A stretch of DNA of 64,000 nt. It comes from Thiobacillus sp. SCUT-2 (GTDB taxonomy: Bacteria > Pseudomonadota > Gammaproteobacteria > Burkholderiales > Thiobacillaceae). The notes below the pieces were generated by a model, which was given only the letters and a program-made list of their open reading frames with translations, did no database searches and had not been told where the DNA came from. The stretch covers positions 2,356,001 through 2,420,000 of the forward strand of contig NZ_CP141769.1 of the NCBI RefSeq assembly GCF_035621355.1, given 5' to 3'. A program made the translations under genes and the position numbers. Shown here piece by piece: positions 45,161 to 55,316 of the stretch (the stretch's first letter is position 1; each line of letters starts with the position of its first letter).

Positions 45161-45266
45161 GTGGTGAGTGGTGAGTGGTGAGTGGTGAGCGGTGAGCGGT
45201 GAGCGGTGAGCGGTGAGCGGTGAGCGGCCAGGATTTTTCCGCTTCCAGCTCACCGCTTACCGTTCA
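45157..45266. repeat. GTGAGTG/GTGAGCG heptamer repeat array 3
   Basis: Ten perfect tandem heptamers (four GTGAGTG then six GTGAGCG, 45157-45226) start at the pncC stop. After 21 unrelated bases, complementary units (GCTCACCGCTTACCGTTCAC) run into the 3' end of the convergent WYL gene and encode its last residues and stop. Confidence 0.95.
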
Positions 45267-46153
45267 CTGAACGCCCACGCCGCGAACGGCTCGATCTCGT
45301 CGCGGTTCAACAGCATCAATTGATAGGCGCTCGGGTTCAGGCTGTGGTCGACCGTCGTGTCGACGCCGAGGCGCTGCAGCACGTAGCCGAGCAGTGCGCG
45401 CCGCACGCTGATCTCGACCACGTCCCCGCTCGCGCCATAGTCGAGCAGCAAACTTTCGCGCCTCACAGCGTCGAGCCCGCGGTGGGGGGCGAGCCGCAGG
45501 CTCACCGTCTCCACCCAGTCGTCATCGTATTGCTCGCCCGATTCGGCCGGCGTCTCCAGGCATTCGGCCGCCATGACGCGCGACAGCACGAAATCGCGGA
45601 AGTCGCAGCTGTCCTCGGCGTAGGCGCGCACGTGCCAGCGCAGCCCCGTGTTGACCAGCGTGTGGGGCTCGAGGATGCGCGCGCCCTGGCTGTCGCGGCC
45701 TGACAGCGACCGATAGGCGACGCGCAGCTTGCGCCGGCCATGGATCGCGCGCGTGATCTGCGCCAGGGTCTGCGCGCCCGGCAGGCGCGCCGGGAGCGGC
45801 AGCGCGGCCGTCGGCAGGCCGTAGACGAGGGCCTCACCATAGGGACCGTTCGCCACCGCGAGATTGGCGGCGATGACCGGCAGCACCGCGGCGGGTGAAA
45901 GGTCGGCGAACGCCGGCGCGAAGCCCGCGGCGGGCACGAAGCCGAACACGCCGTGGTGGTAGACGAGGTTGCCCGGCGCGAGGTCGCCGTAGAGCTTGAG
46001 GTCCTTGGTCGCCGCCGGATCCGACAGGCCGAAGGCGCGCGCGACGTCGCTGCGCGTCACGACGCCGGCGTAGAAGGCCATGATCTCGATGTACTGCAGC
46101 CGCTGGCGCGTCGCCCACTTCACGTCCAGCCGCATTTTTTCCTTGGTATTCAT
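45257..46153 (-). CDS. WYL-domain regulator, BrxR/CapW-like
   Basis: 298 residues. The N-terminal winged helix reads RQRLQYIEIMAFYAGVVTRS followed by DVARAFGLSDPAATKDLKLY and APGNLVYHHGVFGFVPA, closely resembling BrxR/CapW regulators by eye. A WYL domain follows (LRVAYRSLSGRDSQGARILE, LVNTGLRWHVRAYAEDS), then a C-terminal WCX-like region. WYL proteins often sense nucleic acid. The start at 46153 avoids a spurious upstream extension. It is divergent from recA; no defence genes are adjacent. Confidence 0.88.
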   Translation of the reverse strand: MNTKEKMRLDVKWATRQRLQYIEIMAFYAGVVTRSDVARAFGLSDPAATKDLKLYGDLAPGNLVYHHGVFGFVPAAGFAPAFADLSPAAVLPVIAANLAVANGPYGEALVYGLPTAALPLPARLPGAQTLAQITRAIHGRRKLRVAYRSLSGRDSQGARILEPHTLVNTGLRWHVRAYAEDSCDFRDFVLSRVMAAECLETPAESGEQYDDDWVETVSLRLAPHRGLDAVRRESLLLDYGASGDVVEISVRRALLGYVLQRLGVDTTVDHSLNPSAYQLMLLNRDEIEPFAAWAFSER

Positions 46154-46186
46154 GGAGCTCGCTCCGCTCGAGCCGGTTTGCGTGAA

Positions 46187-46214
46187 ATTATAGGGAGCCG
46201 CCGCCCGAATACAA
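46187..46214 (-). promoter_or_regulatory. Predicted promoter of the WYL regulator gene
   Basis: On the minus strand TATAAT (46187-46192) with a 16-base spacer and TTGTAT (46209-46214) lies 34 bases before the WYL start codon. Confidence 0.5.
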
Positions 46215-46235
46215 TCTGCCAACTTGTATTTTTTA

Positions 46236-46282
46236 TGTAGGTGATATTTTTTATTGACATTATGGAAAGTACCACCTACAGT
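46236..46282 (+). promoter_or_regulatory. recA: recA promoter within a TGTAGGTG inverted repeat
   Basis: TTGACA (46254-46259), a 17-base spacer and TACAGT (46277-46282) form a strong sigma-70 promoter 66 bases before recA. TGTAGGTG (46236-46243) and CACCTACA (46273-46280) form a perfect 8-base inverted repeat enclosing the -35 and overlapping the -10. No CTGT-N8-ACAG LexA box is visible in the intergenic region. Confidence 0.7.
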
Positions 46283-46347
46283 GCAAGCCATGCAGACGCC
46301 GCGACGCCTGCCATCCACGCAAACCGATTGATCAGGAGAGAGAAACC

Positions 46348-47380
<1,033 letters not shown>

Positions 47381-47403
<23 letters not shown>

Positions 47404-47836
47404 GGCCGGCGAACTGCGCGAGCGCGCGCTGCGCCTGCTGGCGCGGCGCGAGCACAGCCGCGCGGAACTCGCCCGCAAGCTCGAGCAGGCGGGATTCGCC
47501 GCCGAGGACATCGCCCCGCTGCTCGACGATTTCGAAGCCAGGACCTGGCTGTCCGATCGGCGTTTCGCCGAAAGCTGGGTCGCCGACCATCGCGCCAAGG
47601 CGGGCAGCGTCAAGCTCGCCTACGACCTGCGCCAGCGCGGTGTGGCCGATGAGGTCATTCAGGCGGTGCTGCGTGAGAGTCGCGACAGCGAGATCGAGCG
47701 GGCGCGCGAAGTGTGGCTGAAGAAATTTCACTGCGTCGCCGCCGACGCCTCCGAGAAGGCCAAACAGATGCGCTTCCTGCAAAGTCGTGGATTCAGCCCC
47801 GATGTGATCCGGAGCGTCATCACGGCTTGCGATTGA
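47381..47836 (+). CDS. recX: RecA regulator RecX
   Basis: 151 residues with three-helix RecX repeats: [39 protein letters not shown], and [16 protein letters not shown]. It modulates RecA filaments. It overlaps recA by 23 bases and is translated in another frame, implying coupled expression. Confidence 0.94.
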
Positions 47837-47891
47837 TCCGCCCTCGGAGTTGCGTTGCAACACCCAGCGCGGGCAAGCGCCACGCTACTCC

Positions 47892-49871
47892 TTACAATGT
47901 GTCGGCAATGCGCTTAAGGCGCATATCGATGCCTTCGCTGAAATTGGCATCAAGAATCAGTGGCTTACCCGTTTCAGAATCAGACCGAACGGCCCTCAAT
48001 TTCCTTTCAATCAAATCCAATTCGGGAATTTGCCGAGGTGCCGCACGTTGGCGCAGCAATTCAACTACAAGTAGCTGCTGGTCACGACGACTAAGAACGT
48101 GCTGCATGGATACAGCGAGCAGTTGTTGTGCCTGCTGCAAATGCCTCTCGGCCACATCAAGACGTGAAAGTGCGATCATACTGTCGACATGAAATGGGTC
48201 CACACGCAAATTCTGCATAAGGATTTCGCGCGCACGCGTCAACGCAACGCCGGCATCAAGCAAATCCCGATATTGAATCAGCGTGCGCGCCTCCCGCACG
48301 CCGTAGGCCGGACTATTGGCCGTTTGGGCACGCACAAGCTCATAACGGTCAAGCGTCTCCCGCAGCAATTCCCTCTGAAAATTCCCGCCACTCATGCGGA
48401 TTACGTCGCTGTCCTTCAGGGCTGCTTCGCTGGCTTGCAGCATCACCTCCTGCGCAATCCCCGAGCTTGGACGAACAGCAGAAATGAGCTTTGCCACTTG
48501 ATAGGCATTGCCTGCTGGCCAAACCATGCGCATGAGCGCAAGGCCCGGCTGCGCCCCCGTCAGGACGGACTGAGCCAACAACTGAAGCAATAATGGGCCC
48601 GCCAAAAGCAGAGCCATGAAACCGGCTACCATAAGCTTCGTAGCCCGCCCAATCTGAGACAACCGATTCGTGTTTACATGAACAACCTCCGTCGTGGTGC
48701 TGAGCTGAACAGCACGGGCAGCCAACAATCCCGCCAGAACATTCATGAAAGCGAAGTAAAAAATGAAATTCAGGCTGGCATGGATGAACAAGGCCAGCAC
48801 CGCCAGCAATAGTCCGGTAGCCTCCATCGCATGTGAATTAGGCTTCGTTGCCACGCTGCGTTTCAATTGCACAACTAAACCTGCGAAGATTCCGAGCATC
48901 AGGACTAGAGCAGGGACGCCTCCCTCTGCCGTGAGCTGAATGTAATCATTGTGCGCATACCTGCCGGCGGTGGTGTTTTCTCGCGGATCGCGGTACGCAG
49001 GATACTGAGCCGCAAAAGTTCCCCAACCTGTTCCGGCGATTGGGTGATCACGCGCAATCAGGGCAGCCGATTTCCATAAGTGCAGACGTGCGCTGGCCGA
49101 GGCATCCGCCTCGAGGTTCAGCGTGCGGTGCCCCACGTTCAACCCCAGCAGAGTGGCGGCCCCCGTATAGCCCGTCAGCGCAATCGCCAGCACAAAAACG
49201 AGTGCTGGTTTGTTCCGCGTATTTCGGTATCCGGCCCACAAGAGGATGGGCATCAATAGCAGCCAGGTCAGCGTTGCGCCGCGCGATTCAGCCGCAAACA
49301 GCGTCATCGCGATTAATAGCAACCCCAGTGCCGCCGGAACCAAGCGCCAATACGGGCCACGATCACTTACTCTTCCAATGAAGTGAGCGCTGCCCATGAA
49401 CCAGAACAGATTCAGCAGCGCCGCAAAGGCATTCTTGTCGACCAAGGGTCCGATGGGCTGGCCGTTGCCAAAGCCGGAAATTACCTGCCCAAGCCCCCAC
49501 AGCGCAAACACCGGGCCAGTCAACAGCAAAACAACGCGCAAGGCGTTCCAGATCTTCGTGGAATTGCGGGTTATGCCCCAAGCAAGGTAGGCAATCGGCA
49601 ACCCGGCTAGCACCCAGGACGTCAACCAACTGACGTTCGCTGCGGCGCTCGACACAGTAACAACCGCCAGCCAAGCCAGATAGACCAGCATCCACACGCT
49701 CATGGGGTAGACCGGCCAACGACCACAGGCGAATGTCCGCCTCAATACCAAGGCCACCCAGATCAGCAATAGCAGCCCCGTCAAGGCTGCGCCAACGAAC
49801 ACAAAACCAGAGGCGACGGTCGCGCCAATCAGGATCACGTAAATCGGATCAGTGGGAAGTTTCAAGCGCAT
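47892..49871 (-). CDS. O-antigen ligase-like membrane protein, candidate pilin glycosylation ligase
   Basis: 659 residues with 11-13 transmembrane helices and a large periplasmic loop holding the ligase motif RYAHNDYIQLTAEGGVPALV (H-N/D-x-E-G). A hydrophilic C-terminal domain of about 200 residues resembles TPR-like tails of PglL/TfpO-type ligases. It is next to and on the same strand as a type IV pilin gene, which suggests that it glycosylates the pilin. Base composition is clearly lower in GC than all neighbours, a sign of recent transfer. Confidence 0.8.
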   Translation of the reverse strand: MRLKLPTDPIYVILIGATVASGFVFVGAALTGLLLLIWVALVLRRTFACGRWPVYPMSVWMLVYLAWLAVVTVSSAAANVSWLTSWVLAGLPIAYLAWGITRNSTKIWNALRVVLLLTGPVFALWGLGQVISGFGNGQPIGPLVDKNAFAALLNLFWFMGSAHFIGRVSDRGPYWRLVPAALGLLLIAMTLFAAESRGATLTWLLLMPILLWAGYRNTRNKPALVFVLAIALTGYTGAATLLGLNVGHRTLNLEADASASARLHLWKSAALIARDHPIAGTGWGTFAAQYPAYRDPRENTTAGRYAHNDYIQLTAEGGVPALVLMLGIFAGLVVQLKRSVATKPNSHAMEATGLLLAVLALFIHASLNFIFYFAFMNVLAGLLAARAVQLSTTTEVVHVNTNRLSQIGRATKLMVAGFMALLLAGPLLLQLLAQSVLTGAQPGLALMRMVWPAGNAYQVAKLISAVRPSSGIAQEVMLQASEAALKDSDVIRMSGGNFQRELLRETLDRYELVRAQTANSPAYGVREARTLIQYRDLLDAGVALTRAREILMQNLRVDPFHVDSMIALSRLDVAERHLQQAQQLLAVSMQHVLSRRDQQLLVVELLRQRAAPRQIPELDLIERKLRAVRSDSETGKPLILDANFSEGIDMRLKRIADTL

Positions 49872-50000
49872 GAGTAAAGCTCAATTAAATGGCCGTTGGC
49901 TTAATGTAGGCATTATGCGCGACCAGACTCAATGCACGCCCACCCTTGAGTGAATCCAGACAAACGCTAACGCAATGACCCGCCTCAGGTGGATATCGCG

Positions 50001-50030
50001 AAGAAAGAAAAAAGCCGCTCGAGAGCGGCT
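50001..50030 (-). terminator. Rho-independent terminator of the pilin gene
   Basis: AGCCGCTC-GA-GAGCGGCT (50013-50030) forms an 8-base stem; on the minus strand it is followed by TTTTTCTTTCTT. It lies 25 bases beyond the pilin stop. Confidence 0.88.
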
Positions 50031-50054
50031 TCTTTGTTACAGAACTCAAAACAA

Positions 50055-50513
50055 TCAGCAAAACGGTCCGCCGGTGGCCGTCACACAGGTGCCACTTTTT
50101 CCCCAGGAAATTGCATTGTTGGAACCCGCGGCGCCCGGCGTGCCCGTCAGAATATACGTCAGACCGTTCAGGACGCTATCGCTCGACTTGGCAATCATCG
50201 TAATAGTCACGGATGCGGCGCTATTCGCCGTCACGCCCGACCCTGTGTCAACGGTGGTGGGATTCGCACCAGCGGCAGTCGTCAGGCCAGGAACGCCGTT
50301 GGATCCGGCGCCACAGTTGGCCAGCGTTCCCTGATCCTGGAAGCAGGTTTCCACTGCAAGCTTGACTGCGGACGCGCCCTGAACAACCTCGGAAAAACGC
50401 GCCTTGCGAGTATAGTTTTGATATGAGGGAATAGCGATCGCCGCCAGAATACCGATGATCGCCACGACGATCATCAGTTCGATGAGGGTGAAACCTTGTT
50501 GAGCTTTACGCAT
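50055..50513 (-). CDS. pilA: Type IV pilin
   Basis: 152 residues. The prepilin start MRKAQQGFTLIELMIVVAII has the peptidase cut G/FTLIE with Glu5, then a hydrophobic stalk. Two Cys pairs (ETCFQ and LANCG; GTCVT and the final Cys) can form disulfides, including a C-terminal loop. The Ser/Thr-rich head could be glycosylated by the adjoining ligase. It starts at ATG 50513 with a GGAG site, behind a sigma-54 promoter. Confidence 0.93.
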   Translation of the reverse strand: MRKAQQGFTLIELMIVVAIIGILAAIAIPSYQNYTRKARFSEVVQGASAVKLAVETCFQDQGTLANCGAGSNGVPGLTTAAGANPTTVDTGSGVTANSAASVTITMIAKSSDSVLNGLTYILTGTPGAAGSNNAISWGKSGTCVTATGGPFC

Positions 50514-50860
50514 GTCAAATCTCCTTTGGTTGGGCAAGATGAACACGAGCCTCCCGTGTCTGGAGCTTTAACGAGCAGTCGCCGTGCCAACTTTAGGGGC
50601 GGCTCCCAATTTTCCCGGAAACCTCCCCGAATCGCGCGCCAGCCCTTGCACCCGCGCGCTGCGGCATCGCGCGCTGGTGGAAGGACTTGCCCCCTTGCGG
50701 CGCATCCGGGCGCGCACCGCCTGCCCCTAACCGGCAGCAGCTGACAATTTTCGTCACCCAGGGCGGCCCCATGAGCCGCCACCAGCCTCCCGCAGCCCGG
50801 CGGCTTGCATGCGTTTGCGGCGTGGACTGCCGGGAAGCGGAGCGGAGACATCGCGTCCGC
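50514..50860. other. Long intergenic region upstream of the pilin
   Basis: About 350 bases between the pilin start and the tRNA-Lys terminator. It contains the pilin leader and sigma-54 promoter at its left end; the rest is GC-rich with no convincing gene, and may hold upstream activator (PilR/NtrC-type) sites that could not be pinpointed. Confidence 0.5.
50574..50590 (-). promoter_or_regulatory. Sigma-54 promoter of pilA
   Basis: On the minus strand TTGGCACGGCGACTGCT matches the -24/-12 consensus YTGGCACGRNNNTTGCW with one mismatch. It lies 61 bases before the start codon, placing transcription start near 50562. Pilin genes are commonly sigma-54 dependent through PilSR. Confidence 0.85.
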
Positions 50861-50861
50861 C

Positions 50862-50893
50862 AAAAGCAAAACGGCCTGCATCGCTGCAGGCCG
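50862..50893 (-). terminator. Terminator after tRNA-Lys
   Basis: CGGCCTGCA-TCGC-TGCAGGCCG (50872-50893) gives a 9-base stem; on the minus strand TTTTGCTTTT follows. It ends transcription of the tRNA 10 bases upstream. Confidence 0.88.
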
Positions 50894-50902
50894 CTTGGAT
50901 AC

Positions 50903-50978
50903 TGGTGGGTCGGGCGAGATTCGAACTCGCGACCAACGGATTAAAAGTCCGCTGCTCTACCGGCTGAGCTACCGACCC
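50903..50978 (-). tRNA. tRNA-Lys (UUU)
   Basis: 76 bases with encoded CCA. Acceptor arms GGGTCGG and CCGACCC pair; the D-loop has AGCTCAG; the anticodon loop CTTTTAA carries UUU (Lys); the T-arm has GTTCGAATC. It is a lone tRNA with its own promoter and terminator. Confidence 0.97.
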
Positions 50979-51030
50979 CGGGATTTGAACCGCTGCCTGA
51001 CGGCAGAAGCCCTACCCGCGAAAGCCCGAG

Positions 51031-51060
51031 ATTATAGCCGAAGCTCTCGATCCGGGTAAA
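51031..51060 (-). promoter_or_regulatory. Promoter of tRNA-Lys
   Basis: On the minus strand TTTACC (51055-51060), an 18-base spacer and TATAAT (51031-51036) precede the tRNA by about 52 bases. Confidence 0.65.
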
Positions 51061-51118
51061 GTGGCGCGCGCATTTTTTGCATGAGAAACGCGTCGCTGGC
51101 CGGCCACTGGCGTCGGCC

Positions 51119-52300
51119 TCATGAACGCATCATCAGGTAGTACTGCACCTTCATCGTGAGTGCGGCGCCGGCGATGATCGAGGCCAGGACGATGAAGGAC
51201 GACACGGCCAGCGTGGAGACGCCGGTGATGCCCTGCCCGATCGTGCATCCCATTCCCAGCACGCCGCCGAAGCCCATCAGGACGGCGCCGACGAGGTGGG
51301 TGACGAAGTCGCGGAACGAGGCGAACCACTCGATGCGGAAGCTGCGCGACAGCAGCGACCACAGCAGCGAGCCGGCGAGCACGCCGACCAGCGCCATGAC
51401 GCCGAACGTGAGCAGGGTATGGTTGAACTTGCCCGCGGCGTAGCCCAGCGCCTGTCCCATCGGATTGATGAAGGTGAAGGACTGCGGCGAGAGCGGCGCG
51501 GCGTCGGCCGGACGCACGGCATCGGCGGGCGAATAGAAGTCCCAGTTCTGCACGTAGGCCTGCAGCGACATCATCTCGCCGTCGGCGTTGATCCGCACGT
51601 TGCTGGTCACGTACCACGCGGCGAGCACGGCCAGACCCACCACGAGGCCGCCGAGGATGTTGTCGAAGCTGCCGCGGAAGTCGGCCGACTTGAACACCCA
51701 CACCAGCAGCAGGCCGCCGACCACGGCGCCCGACACGATGCGGCCGGTGGCGGCCTTGTCGCCGAACAGCAGCGAGCCGAGATCCTGGTGGGTGGCGAGC
51801 GAGAGCGCGGCCGGGCGGGTCCAGGGATAGAACAGGGTCGAATAAAGCGTCTTGTCGCTGCCCGGGAAGGGGTTGACCATGAAATAGGCGATCACGCCGA
51901 TGATCACGAACACCATGATCGACTTCAGGTTGCCGCCGCCGATCCGGATCAGCGCCTTGTTGCCGCATCCCGAGGCGAGCGTCATGCCGATGCCGAACAT
52001 CAGGCCGCCGAGCAGGCTCTCCAGCCACGGCAGCGAGGTCTGGCGGTAGGGCGGGAAGGTGTTGGTGACGTCCACCAGGCCGGCCGCCTCGAGACCCATC
52101 ACGCCCAGCACGGCGACCGCGATCGCGAACCCCCAGGCGCGCAGGCGGCCGGTGTCGCCCATGTTGACCCAGTCGGAGACGGCCCCCATGGTGCAGAAGT
52201 TGGTCTTGTTGACGACCGCGCCCATGATCAGGGCGATGCCAAAGGTCGACCACAGGAAAAACGATTGCGCGCTCGCAAAATTCTCGTAGGTCAGGGTCAT
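51119..52300 (-). CDS. yeeE: YeeE/YedE-family sulfur-compound transporter
   Basis: 393 residues with multiple helices in two pseudo-symmetric halves. The conserved Cys of thiosulfate transporters appear in VNKTNFCTMGAVSDW, TLASGCGNKALIRIGGG and GVLGMGCTIGQGITGVS. It probably imports thiosulfate or a related sulfur anion. No TusA/YeeD-type partner is adjacent. The start at 52300 is preceded by GGAGG. Confidence 0.9.
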   Translation of the reverse strand: MTLTYENFASAQSFFLWSTFGIALIMGAVVNKTNFCTMGAVSDWVNMGDTGRLRAWGFAIAVAVLGVMGLEAAGLVDVTNTFPPYRQTSLPWLESLLGGLMFGIGMTLASGCGNKALIRIGGGNLKSIMVFVIIGVIAYFMVNPFPGSDKTLYSTLFYPWTRPAALSLATHQDLGSLLFGDKAATGRIVSGAVVGGLLLVWVFKSADFRGSFDNILGGLVVGLAVLAAWYVTSNVRINADGEMMSLQAYVQNWDFYSPADAVRPADAAPLSPQSFTFINPMGQALGYAAGKFNHTLLTFGVMALVGVLAGSLLWSLLSRSFRIEWFASFRDFVTHLVGAVLMGFGGVLGMGCTIGQGITGVSTLAVSSFIVLASIIAGAALTMKVQYYLMMRS

Positions 52301-52482
52301 CGGTGTGTTCCTCCGTGGGTGTCGATCAAGGCCGCCCGGCCTCGAAGCCCGACAAGCAGCGGAATCTTAAAGGGTTTGCGCGCGCCTCAGGCTGGATAAT
52401 AAATACCAGTCCGGCACGGTATGAGCCGACCGCCGCTCGAGCGGGAGGTACGCCGGGTGCAGGCGGCTCCGGCGACGCGTGT

Positions 52483-53163
52483 TCAACCCGCGTCAGCGTA
52501 GCGCGTGGGATCGGGCACGCCGGCCGCGCGAAACCCTTCGCGCCGCAGGCGGCAGGCATCGCAACGACCGCAGGCCCGCCCCTCGTCATCCGCCTGATAG
52601 CAACTCACGGTCTGCGCATAATCGACGCCGAGCGCGACGCCGCGGCGGATGATCTCGGCTTTCGAGAGCTGCTGCAGCGGCGCGTGGATGCGCAGCTTCG
52701 CGCCTTCGACGCCGGCCCGGGTTGCGAGGTTGGCCATGTGCTCGAACGCGGCGATGAACTCGGGGCGGCAGTCCGGATAGCCCGAATAATCGACGGCGTT
52801 GACGCCGATGAAGATGTCGCGCGCGTCGAGCACCTCGGCCCAGGCGAGCGCCAGCGCGAGCATCACGGTGTTGCGCGCGGGCACATAGGTGACGGGGATG
52901 CCGCTCGTCGGGCGCTCCGGAACGGCGATCGAGGCGTCGGTCAGCGCCGAGCCGCCGAAGTCGCCGAGCCCCAGCCGCACCACGCGGTGCTCGGCCGCGC
53001 CGAGCGCCCGTGCGACGCGGGCGGCGGCGTCAAGCTCGGCGGTATGGCGCTGGCCGTAGTCGAGGCTCAGCGCGTGGCAGGCATAACCCTGCCCGCGCGC
53101 GATCGCCAGAACCGTGGCGGAGTCGAGCCCGCCCGACAGGAGGACGACGGCACGCGCGCTCAT
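52483..53163 (-). CDS. queC: 7-cyano-7-deazaguanine synthase QueC
   Basis: 226 residues: [17 protein letters not shown] (PP-loop), [32 protein letters not shown], and the zinc site [20 protein letters not shown]. It makes preQ0 for queuosine. ATG 53163 overlaps the queE stop. Coordinates exclude an upstream frame extension that is queE read out of frame. Confidence 0.96.
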   Translation of the reverse strand: MSARAVVLLSGGLDSATVLAIARGQGYACHALSLDYGQRHTAELDAAARVARALGAAEHRVVRLGLGDFGGSALTDASIAVPERPTSGIPVTYVPARNTVMLALALAWAEVLDARDIFIGVNAVDYSGYPDCRPEFIAAFEHMANLATRAGVEGAKLRIHAPLQQLSKAEIIRRGVALGVDYAQTVSCYQADDEGRACGRCDACRLRREGFRAAGVPDPTRYADAG

Positions 53164-53873
53164 CGTCCCTTCGCGTTGCCCCACAGGATCTTGTGCAGCT
53201 GCACCTGCATCCGCACCGGCAGGCGGTCGGCGAGGATCCACTCGGCGAGCTGCACCGGCGGCAGCTCGCCCTGCACCGGCGAGAATAGCACCGGACTGAT
53301 GCGATCGAGATGCTGCGCACGCAGGACCTCGCGCGCCCATTCGTAGTCGGCGCGGTTGGCGAGCACGAACTTGATCTCGTCGTGCGGCGTGAGATGCGCG
53401 AGATTCTCCCAGCGGTTGCGCGCCGCCTCGCCCGACTCGGGCGGCTTGACGTCGACGATGCGCGACACGCGCGGGTCGACCTGGCTGACGTCGAGCGCGC
53501 CGCTGGTCTCGAGCGATACCGAATAGCCGGCATCGCACAGCGCGGCCAGGAGCGGCAGGCAGTTCTTCTGCGCGAGCGGCTCGCCGCCGGTGACGCACAC
53601 GGTCGGCACGCCGTATTCGGCCACGCGTGCCAGCAACGCCGACAGGGTGACGGTCTCGCCGCCCTGGAAGCTGTAGGTCGTGTCGCACCAGCGGCAGCGG
53701 AGCGGGCAGCCGGCAAGGCGGACGAACACGGTCGGCAGGCCGGCGCGGCTGGTCTCGCCCTGGAGCGAGAGGAACACCTCGGTGAGCCGCAGCGTAGGCG
53801 CATTTGCGCCGACGTCACCGGGGCTTCCGCTCGCGGCCGCCTGCGGGCGGAGCATGGTCGACGACTCGGACAC
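53160..53873 (-). CDS. queE: 7-carboxy-7-deazaguanine synthase QueE
   Basis: 237 residues with [20 protein letters not shown], the radical SAM motif [10 protein letters not shown] and [16 protein letters not shown]. It converts 6-carboxy-tetrahydropterin (QueD product) to the deazaguanine core. The first 25 residues are poorly ordered, and ATG at codon 7 is a possible alternative. Translationally coupled to queC, 5 bases after cpoB. Confidence 0.94.
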   Translation of the reverse strand: MSESSTMLRPQAAASGSPGDVGANAPTLRLTEVFLSLQGETSRAGLPTVFVRLAGCPLRCRWCDTTYSFQGGETVTLSALLARVAEYGVPTVCVTGGEPLAQKNCLPLLAALCDAGYSVSLETSGALDVSQVDPRVSRIVDVKPPESGEAARNRWENLAHLTPHDEIKFVLANRADYEWAREVLRAQHLDRISPVLFSPVQGELPPVQLAEWILADRLPVRMQVQLHKILWGNAKGR

Positions 53874-53878
53874 CGGCG

Positions 53879-54688
53879 TTACTTCAGTGCAGCGAGCCGG
53901 CGCGCGGCCAGCTTGGCCGCCTCGGTGCCGGGGTGCTTCGCCACCAGCTCCTTGAGCGTCTTGCGTGCAGCGTCCAGTTCGTTCAGCGCGATCTGGCTGC
54001 TGGCGATATTGAGTTTGGCGTCGGGCACCTTGGGACTGTCGGGGTAGGCCGCCACCAGCTTCTGCTGCTGGGCGAGCGAGGTCTTGTAGTCCTTCAGCGC
54101 GTAATAGCCGTAGCCGATCCAGTACTGCGCGTTGGCGGCCAACGTGCTGCCCGGATAGGCCTTGAGGAAATCCTGGAAGCCGGCAATCGCCGGCTGGTAC
54201 TTGGCGTCGCGGAAGAGCGCGAGCGCCGCCTCGTAGCTGCGCGTCTCGGCCACCGGGTCGGCTTTGGGCTTCGCTGCCGCGGCGGGCGGCGATTCAGCCT
54301 GGGCGCCGGCGTCCGGCTGTGCGGCGTCGGCCGCCGGCTTGCCGGCCTTGGCGAGCTCGGTGAGACGCTGGTCGAGATCGGCGTAGAGGTCGTTCTGCCG
54401 CTTGCCCAGCGTGTCGAGCTGGTTCGCCTGCACTTCGAGCTGGCCGCGCAGGCGGGCCACTTCGGCCTTCAGCGCCTCCATCTCCTTCAGCAGGTCCAGC
54501 ATCGGCTGGTTCTGCTGCATCGCCGCGTCCAGCTTGCCGAGGCGCACGTCGAGCGCGTCGACCCGCTGCTGCAGCGCCTGCTGGCGGCGGGTCAGTTCCT
54601 CGTCGTTGCCGAACAGCGCTGCCTGCGCCGGCTGGGCCAGCGCAAGCAGGGACGCCGCGAGCAGGCCGTACGGCCGGATCGATTTCAT
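53879..54688 (-). CDS. cpoB: Cell division coordinator CpoB (YbgF)
   Basis: 269 residues: signal peptide to AQPAQAALFG, a coiled coil at about residues 35-110 (LTRRQQALQQRVDALDVRLG), an Ala/Pro linker, and TPR repeats (YEAALALFRDAKYQPAIAGF, AQYWIGYGYYALKDYKTSLA). CpoB links Tol-Pal to peptidoglycan synthesis at division. Its start overlaps the pal stop. Confidence 0.94.
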   Translation of the reverse strand: MKSIRPYGLLAASLLALAQPAQAALFGNDEELTRRQQALQQRVDALDVRLGKLDAAMQQNQPMLDLLKEMEALKAEVARLRGQLEVQANQLDTLGKRQNDLYADLDQRLTELAKAGKPAADAAQPDAGAQAESPPAAAAKPKADPVAETRSYEAALALFRDAKYQPAIAGFQDFLKAYPGSTLAANAQYWIGYGYYALKDYKTSLAQQQKLVAAYPDSPKVPDAKLNIASSQIALNELDAARKTLKELVAKHPGTEAAKLAARRLAALK

Positions 54689-55227
54689 TTCTCGTCGCTG
54701 TAGACGATGTCGGTGCGGCGGTTCTCGGCGTAGGCGGCTTCGGTGTGGCCGTCATTGCGCGGCTTCTCCTCGCCGAAGCTGACCGCTTCCATCTGGCCAT
54801 CGCTCACGCCCAGCACGGACATCGTCTTGCGCACCGCCTCGGCACGCTTCTGGCCCAGCGCGAGGTTGTATTCGCGGCTGCCGCGTTCGTCGGTGTTGCC
54901 CTGCAGGGTCACGTGCAGCTCGGGCTTCGACTTCAGGAAGCCGGCATGCGCCTCGAGCATCGGACGGTACTCGTTCTTCACCACGTAGCTGTCGAAGTCG
55001 AAATAGACGCTGCGCTTGGCCAGGGGGCTCGCCGGATCCTTGCGCGGATCGCTCATGGCGTTGCCGGCGACGCCGCCGGCGCCCACGCCCGTGGTCTCGG
55101 CGCCGGCCTGGCCGGTCGTCGCGGCCGCGCCGCCGCTATGGTCCTCGACGGTCGCCTTGGTGCCGCCGGTGGTGCCGCACGCGGACAGGGCCAGCGCGAG
55201 CAGCGCGGGCAACAGAATCTTGTTCAT
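54685..55227 (-). CDS. pal: Peptidoglycan-associated lipoprotein Pal
   Basis: 180 residues with a lipobox (LALSACGTTG), a Gly/Ala-rich linker, and an OmpA-type domain (RSVYFDFDSYVVKNEY, LQGNTDERGSREYNLALGQK). It anchors the outer membrane to peptidoglycan with TolB. ATG 55227 has GGAGAGA. The unusually long Gly/Ala/Thr linker spans residues 20-60. Confidence 0.97.
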   Translation of the reverse strand: MNKILLPALLALALSACGTTGGTKATVEDHSGGAAATTGQAGAETTGVGAGGVAGNAMSDPRKDPASPLAKRSVYFDFDSYVVKNEYRPMLEAHAGFLKSKPELHVTLQGNTDERGSREYNLALGQKRAEAVRKTMSVLGVSDGQMEAVSFGEEKPRNDGHTEAAYAENRRTDIVYSDEK

Positions 55228-55316
55228 CGATTTCTCTCCTTGGTAGTGAATTAAACGAATAAAAACCAGGTTCAACGGGCGGGCAAGCCTGCCCGGTTTC
55301 TGCTGACAAATGCCTG

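Noticed and set aside
45157-45226. Tandem heptamers as a CRISPR array
   Set aside because: Contiguous 7-base units with no spacers; a simple tandem repeat.
46154-46347. LexA box before recA
   Set aside because: No CTGT-N8-ACAG pair could be found; the visible inverted repeat has another sequence.
50474-50881. 135-codon minus-strand frame upstream of and overlapping pilA
   Set aside because: Low-complexity GC-rich reading with no family features; it overlaps the sigma-54 promoter and pilin leader.
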